Shown here in pieces: positions 1 to 7,975 of a stretch of DNA of 55,116 bases. The stretch spans positions 1 through 55,116 of the forward strand of contig NZ_WKJK01000028.1 of NCBI RefSeq assembly GCF_009674535.1. The letters run 5' to 3'. The translations under genes were made by a program, and so were the position numbers. Under the pieces are notes generated by a model, which made no database searches, was not told the origin of the DNA, and worked only from the letters and a program-made list of their open reading frames with translations. The stretch's first letter is position 1, and every line of letters starts with the position of its first letter. The stretch is from Duganella guangzhouensis. GTDB lineage: Bacteria > Pseudomonadota > Gammaproteobacteria > Burkholderiales > Burkholderiaceae_D.

Positions 1-116
1 TATATTACTCACCCGTTCGCCACTCGCCGCCAGGTTGCCCCGCGCTGCCGTTCGACTTGCATGTGTAAGGCATGCCGCCAGCGTTCAATCTGAGCCAGGA
101 TCAAACTCTTTAGTTT
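1..116 (-). rRNA. rrs: 16S ribosomal RNA, 5' end (partial)
   Basis: Read on the minus strand, this starts with AAACTAAAGAGTTTGATCC and continues with TGGCTCAGATTGAACGC, the universal start of bacterial 16S rRNA. Position 116 is set as the mature 5' end by aligning with the E. coli start. The rest of the gene runs off the left edge. The variable stretch and the GTGAGTAATATA end are typical of Oxalobacteraceae, which supports the taxonomic guess. Confidence 0.97.
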
Positions 117-311
117 AATCTCTGTTTATGACCACTGCTGGTCATGGTTCGCTCTTCTCAAAATACTGACAGTATTTCTACTGAATATTTCTTTGTTGAG
201 CATTTAATGCTTTTTGTTGCAGCATCAAACGCCCACACTTATCGACTGTAAATTTTTAAAGATCCTGTTCGGTCTTGCTAGCTGAAGAAGCGTTTTGTTC
301 ATCAGCAGAGA
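117..311 (-). other. rrn operon leader transcript with boxA-like element
   Basis: Non-coding leader between the rrn promoter and the 16S 5' end, about 195 nt. On the minus strand GATCTTTAAAAA (264-253) followed by TTTACAGTCGATAAGTGTGG resembles the boxA antitermination region of betaproteobacterial rrn leaders. A hairpin-forming GACCACTGCTGGTC (143-130 region) lies just before 16S, likely part of the RNase III processing stem. No gene is seen here. Confidence 0.7.
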
Positions 312-317
312 AGAAAG

Positions 318-346
318 AGTATGAAGCATTTCTTATTTCTCGTCAA
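318..346 (-). promoter_or_regulatory. rrn P1 promoter (sigma-70 type)
   Basis: On the minus strand there is a -35 box TTGACG (346-341), a 17-nt spacer, and a -10 box CATACT (323-318), pointing at the 16S gene. Transcription should start near 311. Immediately upstream (347-398) is an inverted repeat, CCCTCGC...GCGAGGG, abutting the -35 box. Confidence 0.85.
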
Positions 347-409
347 CCCCTCGCTTTCTTCGTTTTCGCTTTTCAGCGTCTGCGTTGTCTTGCGAGGGAC
401 AGAATCATA

Positions 410-1186
410 TCAAAGACCCTCGAAGTTTGGCAAGCGCTTTTCGAGGAAAGCTTTCATGCCCTCTTTCTGCGACGGCGTGCCGAACGCCGACTGGAACAGT
501 TGGCGCTCATAAGAGACGCCCTGCGACAGCGTGGTTTCAAACGAACGGTTGACCGCGTCTTTAATCTGGATCGCCACCGAGGTCGACATCGACGCGATCT
601 GCTTGCCCACCGCCAGCACCTCTTCTATCAACTTATCCGCCGGCACCACGCGCGACACCAGGCCGATGCGTTCCGCCTCAGCCGCATCAATGGTGCGCGC
701 GGTCAGCAGCATGTCCATGGCCTTGGCCTTGCCCACCGCGCGCGGCAGACGCTGGGTACCACCCGCGCCAGGCGGCACGCCGACCTTGATTTCCGGCTGG
801 CCGAATTTGGCGCTGTCGGCCGCGATCAGGAAGTCGCACATCATGGCCAGCTCGCAGCCGCCGCCCAGCGCAAAGCCGGCCACGGCGCCAATCACTGGCT
901 TGCGCACGCGCAGGATGTGCTCCCAGTTGCGACCTATATAGTTGTCGCGGTGCGTGTCTGGATAGGTATAGTCCACCATGGCGGCGATATCGGCGCCGGC
1001 TGCAAACGCTTTTTCGCTGCCGGTCAGTATGATGCAGCCAATGGCCGGATCGGCGTCGAACTTATATAAGGCCTCGCCCAACTCGTTCATCATATTGTCG
1101 TTCAGCGCATTCAGCGCCTTCGGACGGTTCAGACGGATCAGCGCGACTTTGTCGTGCACTTCTACGATCAGGTCTTGATACGACAT
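410..1186 (-). CDS. Enoyl-CoA hydratase (crotonase family)
   Basis: Hydrates trans-2-enoyl-CoA to 3-hydroxyacyl-CoA in beta-oxidation; a cytoplasmic enzyme, 258 aa, the usual family length. Both catalytic glutamates of the family are visible: one in GGGCELAMMCD and one in FGQPEI, followed by the PGAGGTQRLPR motif. The start chosen (MSYQDL) has GGAGGAG six bases upstream; an in-frame ATG 15 bases further up overlaps that ribosome site and is less likely. The gene ends about 64 bp before the rrn -35 box on the same strand, and is divergent from the MFS gene. The exact acyl substrate cannot be read; it could serve fatty acid, phenylacetate or amino-acid degradation. Confidence 0.93.
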   Translation of the reverse strand: MSYQDLIVEVHDKVALIRLNRPKALNALNDNMMNELGEALYKFDADPAIGCIILTGSEKAFAAGADIAAMVDYTYPDTHRDNYIGRNWEHILRVRKPVIGAVAGFALGGGCELAMMCDFLIAADSAKFGQPEIKVGVPPGAGGTQRLPRAVGKAKAMDMLLTARTIDAAEAERIGLVSRVVPADKLIEEVLAVGKQIASMSTSVAIQIKDAVNRSFETTLSQGVSYERQLFQSAFGTPSQKEGMKAFLEKRLPNFEGL

Positions 1187-1258
1187 ATGTTTCTCCTCCA
1201 TGGTGGAAATTTACCGACCGATTGTAGCCGCTATCCCCGGCACTGGTATGATTGAAAT

Positions 1259-2551
1259 TTGGCAATCTGTACTAAAGTGCGTGCTTTCCTGAATTCCTTC
1301 CGCAGCGACGAGCTGCTGCGCAACGGCGACTTCCGCCGCTACTGGGCCAGCGCCATCCTCAACGGCTTTGGCAGCTATATCAGCGCGCTGGCGCTGCCGC
1401 TATGCTCGGTGCTGCTGCTGAAAGCCTCGCCGGCGCAGATGGGCATGATGGGCGCCGCCGCCGCCCTGCCCTATGCGCTGCTGTCGCTGCCGGCCGGTGT
1501 CTTCCTCGACCGCAACCGCAAGCTGCCCATCCTATTGGCCAGCAAGGCGATTCAGGCGCTATCGCTGGTCAGCATTCCGCTGGCCTGGTGGCTGGGCATG
1601 CTGACGGTGCAATGGATGTATGTGGTGTCCTTCATCTCCGGCTGCTGCGCGGTGGTGGGTGGCGGCGCCGAACAAGTGTTCCTGACTAATATGATCGGCC
1701 ACGACAAGCTGACCGACGCCCAGTCCAAGTTCACCGCCACCGATTCCGCCGCCCGCCTGCTGGCGCCCGGCTTTGCCGGCGTGCTGATCCAATGGCTGAC
1801 CGCGCCCTACGCGGTGCTGCTGAACGCCATCGGCTTTGTGGTCTCGATCGGCCTGCTGCGCGATGTGAAAGCCAACGATCCCAAGCCGCCACCATCCAAC
1901 AAACATCCGCTGCGCGATATCCAGGACGGTTTCCGCTTCATCTGGAGCCAGCCGCTGCTGCGCACGCTGGCCGGGGCCTCGGGCGCATGGCATATGCTGT
2001 TCTACGGCTTCGCCGCGCTGCATGTGATTTTCGCCACGCGCGAACTGGGCATGAGCGCCGGCATGCTGGGCGTGGCGCAGATGGTGGGCGGTGTCGGTGT
2101 GCTGGCCAGCTCACTGATGCTGAAACCGGTATCGCGCCGCTTCGGGCCGACCGGCACCATGTTGTTCGGCATGGGCCTGTGCGCGTTTGCCTATACCGCT
2201 ACGCCGCTGATCCCGGCCAATCTGTTGGGCTATCCGCTGGCCAGCGCGATTGCCTGCGCCGCCATGTCGTTCTTCCTCGATTGCGGCGTGATGCTGTTCC
2301 TGCTGCCCTACACCACCATGCGCCAGGCGGTGACGCCGGATGAATACCTGGGCCGGATGGTCTCCACCATGCGCTTTCTGACGGTGGCGACCGCGCCGCT
2401 GGGCGCGCTGGCGGCCGGCTACCTGGGCGAGCATTTCAGCGTGCGCACCGGCCTGGCTTGCGTGGCGGCCGGCGGCGTCGCGCTGGCGCTGTATCTGTCA
2501 TTGTCGCCGGCGATGCGCCAGGCGCGCGTAACGGCGCCGGCGTTGTCCTAA
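1259..2551 (+). CDS. MFS transporter (EntS/MFS_3-like exporter)
   Basis: About 430 aa with twelve predicted hydrophobic segments, the shape of a major facilitator. The N-terminal LLRNGDFRRYWASAIL, the loop AGVFLDRNRKLP and the central RDIQDGFRFIWSQPLLR are typical of the MFS_3 branch that includes EntS and macrolide exporters. The substrate is unknown. No ATG start is available: TTG at 1259 and GTG at 1277 are the candidates and neither has a clear ribosome site, so the start is uncertain by six residues. Only about 70 bp separate it from the divergent enoyl-CoA hydratase gene. Confidence 0.85.
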   Translation: MAICTKVRAFLNSFRSDELLRNGDFRRYWASAILNGFGSYISALALPLCSVLLLKASPAQMGMMGAAAALPYALLSLPAGVFLDRNRKLPILLASKAIQALSLVSIPLAWWLGMLTVQWMYVVSFISGCCAVVGGGAEQVFLTNMIGHDKLTDAQSKFTATDSAARLLAPGFAGVLIQWLTAPYAVLLNAIGFVVSIGLLRDVKANDPKPPPSNKHPLRDIQDGFRFIWSQPLLRTLAGASGAWHMLFYGFAALHVIFATRELGMSAGMLGVAQMVGGVGVLASSLMLKPVSRRFGPTGTMLFGMGLCAFAYTATPLIPANLLGYPLASAIACAAMSFFLDCGVMLFLLPYTTMRQAVTPDEYLGRMVSTMRFLTVATAPLGALAAGYLGEHFSVRTGLACVAAGGVALALYLSLSPAMRQARVTAPALS

Positions 2552-2614
2552 CGTGCGCCGCTGAAGGCGGCAAGACATTAGGCTGACTCCAGTGCTCACT
2601 GCAAGGAGACCGCC

Positions 2615-3052
2615 ATGTTCAAATCGATTCTGTTCCCCACCGACGGCTCGGACCTGTCGGACCAAGCCGCCGCCATCGTGGTGGAATTCGCCCGCCTGCA
2701 TCAGGCGCGCATTCTCGCCATTTCCGTGGTCCAGCCCTTGCTGATGCCGGCGCTGGGCGACAGCGGCGCCATGCTGGACGCCGGCCAGTACGAAACGCAG
2801 ATGCAGGACTCCGCCCGCGATCACCTGAACAAGGTGGCGGCGGCCGCCAGCGCCGGCGGCATTCCGTTTGAAGGGGTGATTGCGATGTCGCCCAATCCCT
2901 ATGAAGAGATTGTCGACGCCGCGAAAAAACACGGCTGCGACATCATCGTGATGGCCTCGCATGGACGCAAGGGCCTGAACAAGCTATTCCTCGGCAGCGA
3001 GACGCAACGCGTGCTGTCGCACACCTCGCTGCCGGTTCTGGTGCTGCGTTAG
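2615..3052 (+). CDS. Universal stress protein, UspA family
   Basis: A single-domain 145-aa Usp protein of ordinary length. The ATP-binding signature G-x2-G-x9-G-S is seen near the C-terminus as SHGRKGLNKLFLGSE, so it is probably of the nucleotide-binding type. The N-terminal FKSILFPTDGSDLS is the usual first strand with the conserved Asp. AAGGAG lies six bases before ATG. It converges on mltA, and the two stop codons share bases 3050-3051, leaving no room for a terminator between them. Confidence 0.95.
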   Translation: MFKSILFPTDGSDLSDQAAAIVVEFARLHQARILAISVVQPLLMPALGDSGAMLDAGQYETQMQDSARDHLNKVAAAASAGGIPFEGVIAMSPNPYEEIVDAAKKHGCDIIVMASHGRKGLNKLFLGSETQRVLSHTSLPVLVLR

Positions 3053-4272
3053 AATTTCTTCGGCAAGAGTACCCAGATACTGCCGCGCTGCTTCATGCGG
3101 CCGGCATTCTCGGCCGCCTCGGCGCCAAAGCCGAAGAAGTAGTCGACCCGGATCGCGCCACGAATCGCACCACCGGTGTCCTGCGCCATCACCAGCCGCT
3201 GCAGCGGAATATCGCTGTTGGGCTGGGTGGTGGACAGGAATACCGGCGCGCCCTGCGGCAGCTGGGTGGCGTCGATGGCTACCGAGCGCTGCGGCGTCAG
3301 CGGCACGCCCAGCGAACCTTTCGGTCCCACTTTCGGGTCAGGCAGCTTCTCCTCTTTAAAGAACACATAGCTCGGATTGACGTTGAACAGCTCCTGCATG
3401 CGGGTCGGATGGCCGGCGATCCACGCCTTGATGCCCTGCGCCGACGCCTGCTCCAGGGTCAGCTCGCCCTTCTCCACCAGATATTTGCCGATCGATTTAT
3501 ACGGATGGCCATTCTGGTCCGCATACGCCACGCGCACGGTTTCGCCGGTGTCGGCCAGCTGCACACGGCCCGAGCCCTGCACCTGCAGGAAGAAGGATTC
3601 GACCGGATCGTCGACCCACAGCAGTTCCTTGCCGCTGAAGCTGGCCGCTTCAATGTCGGCACGGGTGGAATACGGCACCACCTTCTTGCCCACCAGCTTG
3701 CCGCGCAGGCGCATGCCCTTCAGCTCCGGATAGACGCTGGCCAGGTCGATGGTCAGCATATCGTCCGGCACTTTATATAGCGGCGTCTGATACGGACCGC
3801 CCTTTTTGCGGGCGCCGTGCAGCAGCGGCTCGTAGTAGCCGGTGATCAGGCCGTCGCTGGCGCCATCTGGCGCGATTACCTGATTCGGCTCCAGGAACGC
3901 TTCGAAGAAGGTACGGATCGCCTTTTCATCATTGGCGCTGACGGTGCGCGCCACCGTGCACGGCTCTTTCCAAAGCGCCTGCTTGATCAGCACCGAGCAC
4001 GACGACGTGAAGGCCGGCCAGGCGGCGCGCAGATCGTCCTTGTCCCAGCCCGGCAATTGGGCGAAAGTGGCTGGCACCATTTGCAGCTTGGTCGGCTGGG
4101 CAGGCGGCACAGGTGTTGGCGGCACCGGCGGCGTGGGCGGGGTCGGCTGGACCACTACCGGCGGCACCGGCTCGGCCGGCTTCTCCGGCGGGATCGGGGT
4201 GGAAGTACAGGCCGCGAGCGCAAGCGCGACGACGCTCAGCGGAACGAGTAGACTACGACGTGAGTGAGACAT
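3049..4272 (-). CDS. mltA: Membrane-bound lytic murein transglycosylase A
   Basis: Outer-membrane lipoprotein that cleaves peptidoglycan to 1,6-anhydro-muropeptides. 407 aa. A lipoprotein signal with lipobox LAAC (Cys 21) is followed by a proline-rich linker (about 24-62), then the MltA domain with GYYEPLLHGA and the C-terminal 3D domain with QDTGGAIRGAIRVDYFFG, whose aspartates include the family's catalytic residue. The C-terminus ends RGSIWVLLPKKF. It is convergent with the Usp gene, overlapping by four bases. The proline-rich linker is longer than in E. coli MltA and probably spans the distance from the lipid anchor to the cell wall. Confidence 0.95.
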   Translation of the reverse strand: MSHSRRSLLVPLSVVALALAACTSTPIPPEKPAEPVPPVVVQPTPPTPPVPPTPVPPAQPTKLQMVPATFAQLPGWDKDDLRAAWPAFTSSCSVLIKQALWKEPCTVARTVSANDEKAIRTFFEAFLEPNQVIAPDGASDGLITGYYEPLLHGARKKGGPYQTPLYKVPDDMLTIDLASVYPELKGMRLRGKLVGKKVVPYSTRADIEAASFSGKELLWVDDPVESFFLQVQGSGRVQLADTGETVRVAYADQNGHPYKSIGKYLVEKGELTLEQASAQGIKAWIAGHPTRMQELFNVNPSYVFFKEEKLPDPKVGPKGSLGVPLTPQRSVAIDATQLPQGAPVFLSTTQPNSDIPLQRLVMAQDTGGAIRGAIRVDYFFGFGAEAAENAGRMKQRGSIWVLLPKKF

Positions 4273-4286
4273 AAAAAAGGATAACT

Positions 4287-4370
4287 ATGTGGTTTTTGAT
4301 GTTAGAAGCAGGCGTGGCCTTCTTCCTGCTGGTCTTCATCGTGTGGTGGACCATGCGCGGCAAGAAGTAA
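4287..4370 (+). CDS. 27-aa single-pass membrane microprotein
   Basis: ATG at 4287 to TAA at 4370. The peptide starts MWFLMLEAGVAFFLL and ends WWTMRGKK: one hydrophobic helix of about 20 residues with a positive tail, so the C-terminus should stay in the cytoplasm. AAAAAGG lies six bases before the ATG, a good ribosome site. It sits in the 97-bp gap between the divergent mltA start and the convergent apaG stop, filling it almost completely (its TAA abuts the apaG stop). Function unknown; shape resembles small oxidase or transporter subunits, but no family is recognised. Confidence 0.7.
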   Translation: MWFLMLEAGVAFFLLVFIVWWTMRGKK

Positions 4371-4745
4371 TCAGTGCAGCGTGCGCGGCAGCGACAACAC
4401 GAATTCCGGGATCTTGGCCTCGAACTGATGGCCATCCTCGGCCACGCAGAAGTATTCGCCGACCATCGAGCCCTGCTGGGTTTGCAGCGCGGCGCCACTG
4501 GTGTATTCGAATTGCTCGCCCGGCGCCAGCAGCGGCTGGTGGCCGACCACGCCCAGGCCGCGCACCTCTTCGACGTGATTATTGGCGTCGGTGATGACCC
4601 AATGACGCGAGATCAGCTGCGCCGCGACCGTGCCGGTGTTCTTGATCGTGATCGAGTAGGTGAACACGAAACTGGTGCGTTCCGGGTCCGACTGCTCCGG
4701 CAGGTACTGGGTTCTGACCGACACGGTAAATTCATAAGAGGGCAT
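4371..4745 (-). CDS. apaG: ApaG domain protein
   Basis: 124 aa, the exact usual length of ApaG, a small fibronectin-III-like beta-sandwich protein linked genetically to Co2+/Mg2+ homeostasis and Ap4A metabolism. Conserved segments seen: RHWVITDANN, VRGLGVVGHQPLL, FEYTSGAAL and GSMVGEYFCV. The start at 4745 is chosen because AAGGA lies six bases upstream; an ATG two codons earlier would overlap that site. A single gene facing the microprotein. Confidence 0.96.
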   Translation of the reverse strand: MPSYEFTVSVRTQYLPEQSDPERTSFVFTYSITIKNTGTVAAQLISRHWVITDANNHVEEVRGLGVVGHQPLLAPGEQFEYTSGAALQTQQGSMVGEYFCVAEDGHQFEAKIPEFVLSLPRTLH

Positions 4746-4914
4746 CAACATTCCTTAAAGCTTGGTAAAAACGTAATCGTTGGCGATTGCATATCGGCCG
4801 CCATCCATTGCACCGCAAATCCGCCCCGTATGCAAGGACGGCGCGCCTGAAAACCGGCACGGCCGGCCGGACCAGCGTAAAATAACGCATCTTTTTTATC
4901 GCAAGCCTAAAGCC

Positions 4915-5580
4915 ATGACCACTTTCCGCATCGCTCCCAGCATTCTGTCCGCCGATTTCGCCCGCCTGGGTGAAGAGGTACGCAATGTCGTATCGGCCGG
5001 CGCCGACATCATCCACTTTGACGTGATGGACAACCATTATGTTCCCAACCTGACCATCGGCCCGCTGGTGTGCCAGGCGATCCGTCCGCACGTGGATGTG
5101 CCAATCGATGTGCACCTGATGGTCAAGCCGGTGGACCGCATCATCCCGGACTTCGCCAAAGCCGGCGCCAACATCATCACCTTCCACCCGGAAGCATCCG
5201 ATCACATCGACCGCTCGCTGCAACTGATCCGCGACCACGGCTGCAAGGCCGGCCTGGTGTTCAACCCGGCCACCCCGCTGAGCTACCTGGAGCACGTGAT
5301 GGACAAGGTCGACATGATCCTGATTATGTCGGTCAACCCAGGCTTTGGCGGCCAGTCCTTCATCCCGCAAGCGCTGAAGAAAATCGCTGAAGCGCGCCGC
5401 CTGATCGACGAATCCGGCCGCGACATCCTGCTGGAAGTCGATGGCGGCATCAAGATCGACAACATCGCCGCCGCCGCGGCCGCCGGCGCCGACACCTTCG
5501 TGGCCGGCTCCGCCATCTTCGGCCAGCCTGACTACAAGGCGGTGATCGACGCCATGCGCGCCAACCTGGCCAAGGTATAA
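4915..5580 (+). CDS. rpe: Ribulose-phosphate 3-epimerase
   Basis: Interconverts ribulose 5-phosphate and xylulose 5-phosphate in the pentose phosphate pathway and Calvin cycle. 221 aa TIM barrel. Seen: IAPSILSADFARLG at the start, the metal/catalytic strand IIHFDVMDNHYVPN, HLMVKP, the phosphate loop VNPGFGGQSF, and the catalytic aspartate in LEVDGGIK. The frame is open further upstream, but family length and the motif IAPSILSADFA fix the start at 4915. Four bases separate it from gph; rpe-gph-trp is a known betaproteobacterial and pseudomonad arrangement, likely cotranscribed at least in part. Confidence 0.97.
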   Translation: MTTFRIAPSILSADFARLGEEVRNVVSAGADIIHFDVMDNHYVPNLTIGPLVCQAIRPHVDVPIDVHLMVKPVDRIIPDFAKAGANIITFHPEASDHIDRSLQLIRDHGCKAGLVFNPATPLSYLEHVMDKVDMILIMSVNPGFGGQSFIPQALKKIAEARRLIDESGRDILLEVDGGIKIDNIAAAAAAGADTFVAGSAIFGQPDYKAVIDAMRANLAKV

Positions 5581-5584
5581 ACAG

Positions 5585-6277
5585 ATGAGCGTACTGGCAG
5601 GCGTCCGCGCCGCAATCATCGACCTCGACGGCACCATGCTGGACACGATCCCCGACTTCCACGTCGCGATCAACGGCATGCGCGCGGAACTCGACCTGCA
5701 ACCGATCAGCCAGCAGCAGATTGCGCTGATGGTCGGCAAAGGCTCGGAAAACCTGATCCGCTCCGTGCTGGGGCTGGACTGGGACGCCGACCGCGTCGAG
5801 GCCCACTTTGCGCAAGCGATGGACGCCTACCAGCGCCACTACCTCAGCATCAACGGCCAGTACAGCACCCTGTTCCCGCAAGTGGAACAAGGTCTGGCGG
5901 CGCTGCAGGCACAGGGACTGCGCCTGGCCTGCGTGACCAACAAGCCGATCAGCTTCACCACCCCGCTGCTGAAGCTGAAGGGACTGGACCGCTATTTCGA
6001 AGTGGTCTACGGCGGCGACTCGCTGCCGCGCAAGAAACCGGACCCGCTGCCGCTGCAAACGGTGTGCGCCGATTTCGGCCTGCAGCCGTCCCAGGTGGTC
6101 GCGATCGGCGACTCCTCGAACGACGCGCAAGCCGCGCGGGCAGCGGGTTGCCCGGTGCTGACGGTGCCATATGGTTATAACCACGGAGAGTCTATACACG
6201 ATACGGATTCCGATGGTATAGTAGACACGCTGCTAGAAGCGGCTAGCCTGATTCGTTCGCAAACCACCATTAGCTGA
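5585..6277 (+). CDS. gph: Phosphoglycolate phosphatase (HAD superfamily)
   Basis: Dephosphorylates 2-phosphoglycolate, a by-product of DNA repair and oxygenase reactions. 230 aa. HAD motif I is DLDGTMLDT with the nucleophile Asp13 and acid/base Asp15; motif II lies in LACVTNKP; motif III/IV in RKKPDPLPL and AIGDSSNDAQAARAAG. It starts four bases after rpe and ends 15 bases before the trp leader ORF, so the trp leader promoter, if separate, must lie inside its 3' end. I do not see an unambiguous one. Confidence 0.94.
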   Translation: MSVLAGVRAAIIDLDGTMLDTIPDFHVAINGMRAELDLQPISQQQIALMVGKGSENLIRSVLGLDWDADRVEAHFAQAMDAYQRHYLSINGQYSTLFPQVEQGLAALQAQGLRLACVTNKPISFTTPLLKLKGLDRYFEVVYGGDSLPRKKPDPLPLQTVCADFGLQPSQVVAIGDSSNDAQAARAAGCPVLTVPYGYNHGESIHDTDSDGIVDTLLEAASLIRSQTTIS

Positions 6278-6292
6278 ACTAACCTGACCGAA

Positions 6293-6379
6293 ATGTCTCT
6301 CATCAAAAAACACATCGTCAACCAACCAGGCTCGATTGAGGCCTGGCTGTGGCGACGCTGGCAATCCTGGCAAAACTAA
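6293..6379 (+). CDS. trpL: trp operon leader peptide
   Basis: A 28-aa ORF, ATG 6293 to TAA 6377-6379. It contains the segment AWLWRRWQSW with four Trp codons (6344, 6350, 6359, 6368) in nine codons, far above chance. It lies just upstream of trpE and ends 13 bases before a terminator hairpin whose 5' arm can instead pair with the Trp-codon region. This is the architecture of ribosome-mediated transcription attenuation. The ribosome site upstream is weak. Confidence 0.88.
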   Translation: MSLIKKHIVNQPGSIEAWLWRRWQSWQN

Positions 6380-6427
6380 GCCGAACTGATTGCTGTCGTC
6401 CGCCCGCTTGCGCGCGACAGGTTTTTT
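6353..6427 (+). promoter_or_regulatory. trp attenuator: mutually exclusive antiterminator and terminator
   Basis: Terminator: CTGTCG (6393-6398) pairs with CGACAG (6415-6420), with inner CGC/GCG pairing, followed by T6 at 6422-6427. Antiterminator: CGAC (6353-6356) plus GCAATC (6361-6366) can pair with GATTGC (6388-6393) plus GTCG (6395-6398), which uses up the 5' terminator arm. A third hairpin, CCAGGC (6326-6331) with GCCTGG (6341-6346), can form upstream. A ribosome stalled at the first Trp codons would leave 6361-6366 free, favouring the antiterminator. Confidence 0.82.
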
Positions 6428-6477
6428 GAAAATACCACCGCCGGCACCTCCTCAATCCGGCGGCATGGAGAGAAGAC

Positions 6478-7974
6478 ATGACCGAACTCGAATTCAAATC
6501 GTTGGCCACCGACGGCTATAACCGCATTCCTTTGATCGCGGAAGCATTCGCCGATCTCGAAACCCCGCTCACGCTGTACCTGAAACTGGCCCAGAGCCAG
6601 AACGCCGGCAAGAACACCTTCCTGCTGGAGTCGGTGGTGGGCGGCGAGCGTTTCGGCCGCTACTCCTTCATCGGCCTGCCGGCCAGCACGCTGCTGCGCA
6701 CCACCGGCAACCGCACCGAAATCGTCAAGAACGGCGCGGTGATCGAGACCCACGAAGGCAATCCGCTCGACTTCATCGAGGCATATCAGAAGCGCTTCAA
6801 GGTGGCGATCCGTCCCGGCATGCCGCGCTTCTGCGGCGGCCTGGCCGGCTACTTCGGCTACGACACCGTGCGCCACATCGAAAAAACGCTGGCCCACAGC
6901 GCGCAGAAGGATGATCTGGGCCTGCCCGACATCCAGCTGATGGTGACCGAGGAACTGGCCGTCATCGATAACCTGAGCGGCAAGCTGTATCTGATCGTCT
7001 ATGCCGACACCACCCAGCCCGAATCCTACGCCAAAGCCAAGCAGCGCCTGAAAGACCTGCGCGTGATGCTGCGCCGTGGTGTTGAAGTGCCGGTGGCCAC
7101 CGCCTCGGTGCGCACCGAAGCGGTACGCGAATTCGCCAAAGAGGATTATCTGAAAGCGGTCGCCCGCGCCCACGAATACGTGCTGGCCGGTGACCTGATG
7201 CAGGTGCAGATCGGCCAGCGCATCCGCAAGCCGTATGTCGATTCGCCACTGAGCCTGTACCGCGCGCTGCGTTCGCTGAACCCGTCGCCGTATATGTACT
7301 ACTACAATTTCGGCGACATGCAAATCGTTGGCGCCTCGCCGGAGATTTTGGTACGCAACGAGACCGCCGCCGACGGCGAAAAGAAAGTCACGCTGCGTCC
7401 GATCGCCGGCACCCGTCCACGCGGCGCGACGCCGGAACGCGACGCCGAACTGGCCAAGGAACTGCTGGCCGACCACAAGGAAATCGCGGAACACGTGATG
7501 CTGATCGACCTGGCGCGCAATGACCTGGGCCGCATCTCCAACATCGGCAGCGTCAAAGTGACCGACCGCCTGGTGATCGAAAAATACTCGCATGTGCAGC
7601 ACATCGTCTCCAACGTCGAGGGCAAGCTGAAAGACGGCCTGTCGAATCTGGACGTGCTGCGCGCCACCTTCCCGGCCGGCACGCTGACCGGCGCGCCGAA
7701 AGTGCGCGCGATGGAAATCATCGACGAGCTGGAAATCTCCAAGCGCGGCATCTATGGCGGCGCCTGCGGCTATCTGTCGTTCGGCGGCGAGATGGACGTG
7801 GCGATCGCGATCCGCACCGGCGTGATCAAGGACGGCAATCTGTACGTGCAAGCCGCCGCCGGCATCGTCGCCGACTCGATCGCCGAGATGGAATGGCAGG
7901 AAACCGAACACAAGGCGCGCGCTGTGCTGCGCGCCGCCGAGCAAGTGCAAGATGGTCTGGATGGGGAGTTCTAA
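6478..7974 (+). CDS. trpE: Anthranilate synthase component I
   Basis: Chorismate plus ammonia to anthranilate, first committed step of tryptophan synthesis; partner is TrpG. 498 aa. The tryptophan feedback site LLES is seen in FLLESVVGGERFGRYSFIG near residue 50. The C-terminal chorismate-binding domain shows GASPEILVR, LRPIAGTRPRG, HVMLIDLARNDLGR, ATFPAGTLTGAPK and the final YVQAAAGIVADS. GGAGAG precedes the ATG by six bases. It is first in the operon, so expression should be controlled by the attenuator as well as by feedback inhibition. Confidence 0.98.
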   Translation: MTELEFKSLATDGYNRIPLIAEAFADLETPLTLYLKLAQSQNAGKNTFLLESVVGGERFGRYSFIGLPASTLLRTTGNRTEIVKNGAVIETHEGNPLDFIEAYQKRFKVAIRPGMPRFCGGLAGYFGYDTVRHIEKTLAHSAQKDDLGLPDIQLMVTEELAVIDNLSGKLYLIVYADTTQPESYAKAKQRLKDLRVMLRRGVEVPVATASVRTEAVREFAKEDYLKAVARAHEYVLAGDLMQVQIGQRIRKPYVDSPLSLYRALRSLNPSPYMYYYNFGDMQIVGASPEILVRNETAADGEKKVTLRPIAGTRPRGATPERDAELAKELLADHKEIAEHVMLIDLARNDLGRISNIGSVKVTDRLVIEKYSHVQHIVSNVEGKLKDGLSNLDVLRATFPAGTLTGAPKVRAMEIIDELEISKRGIYGGACGYLSFGGEMDVAIAIRTGVIKDGNLYVQAAAGIVADSIAEMEWQETEHKARAVLRAAEQVQDGLDGEF

Positions 7975-7975
7975 C

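Noticed and set aside
4095..4200. Repetitive proline codons in mltA
   Set aside because: Ordinary low-complexity linker of a lipoprotein, not a separate repeat element.
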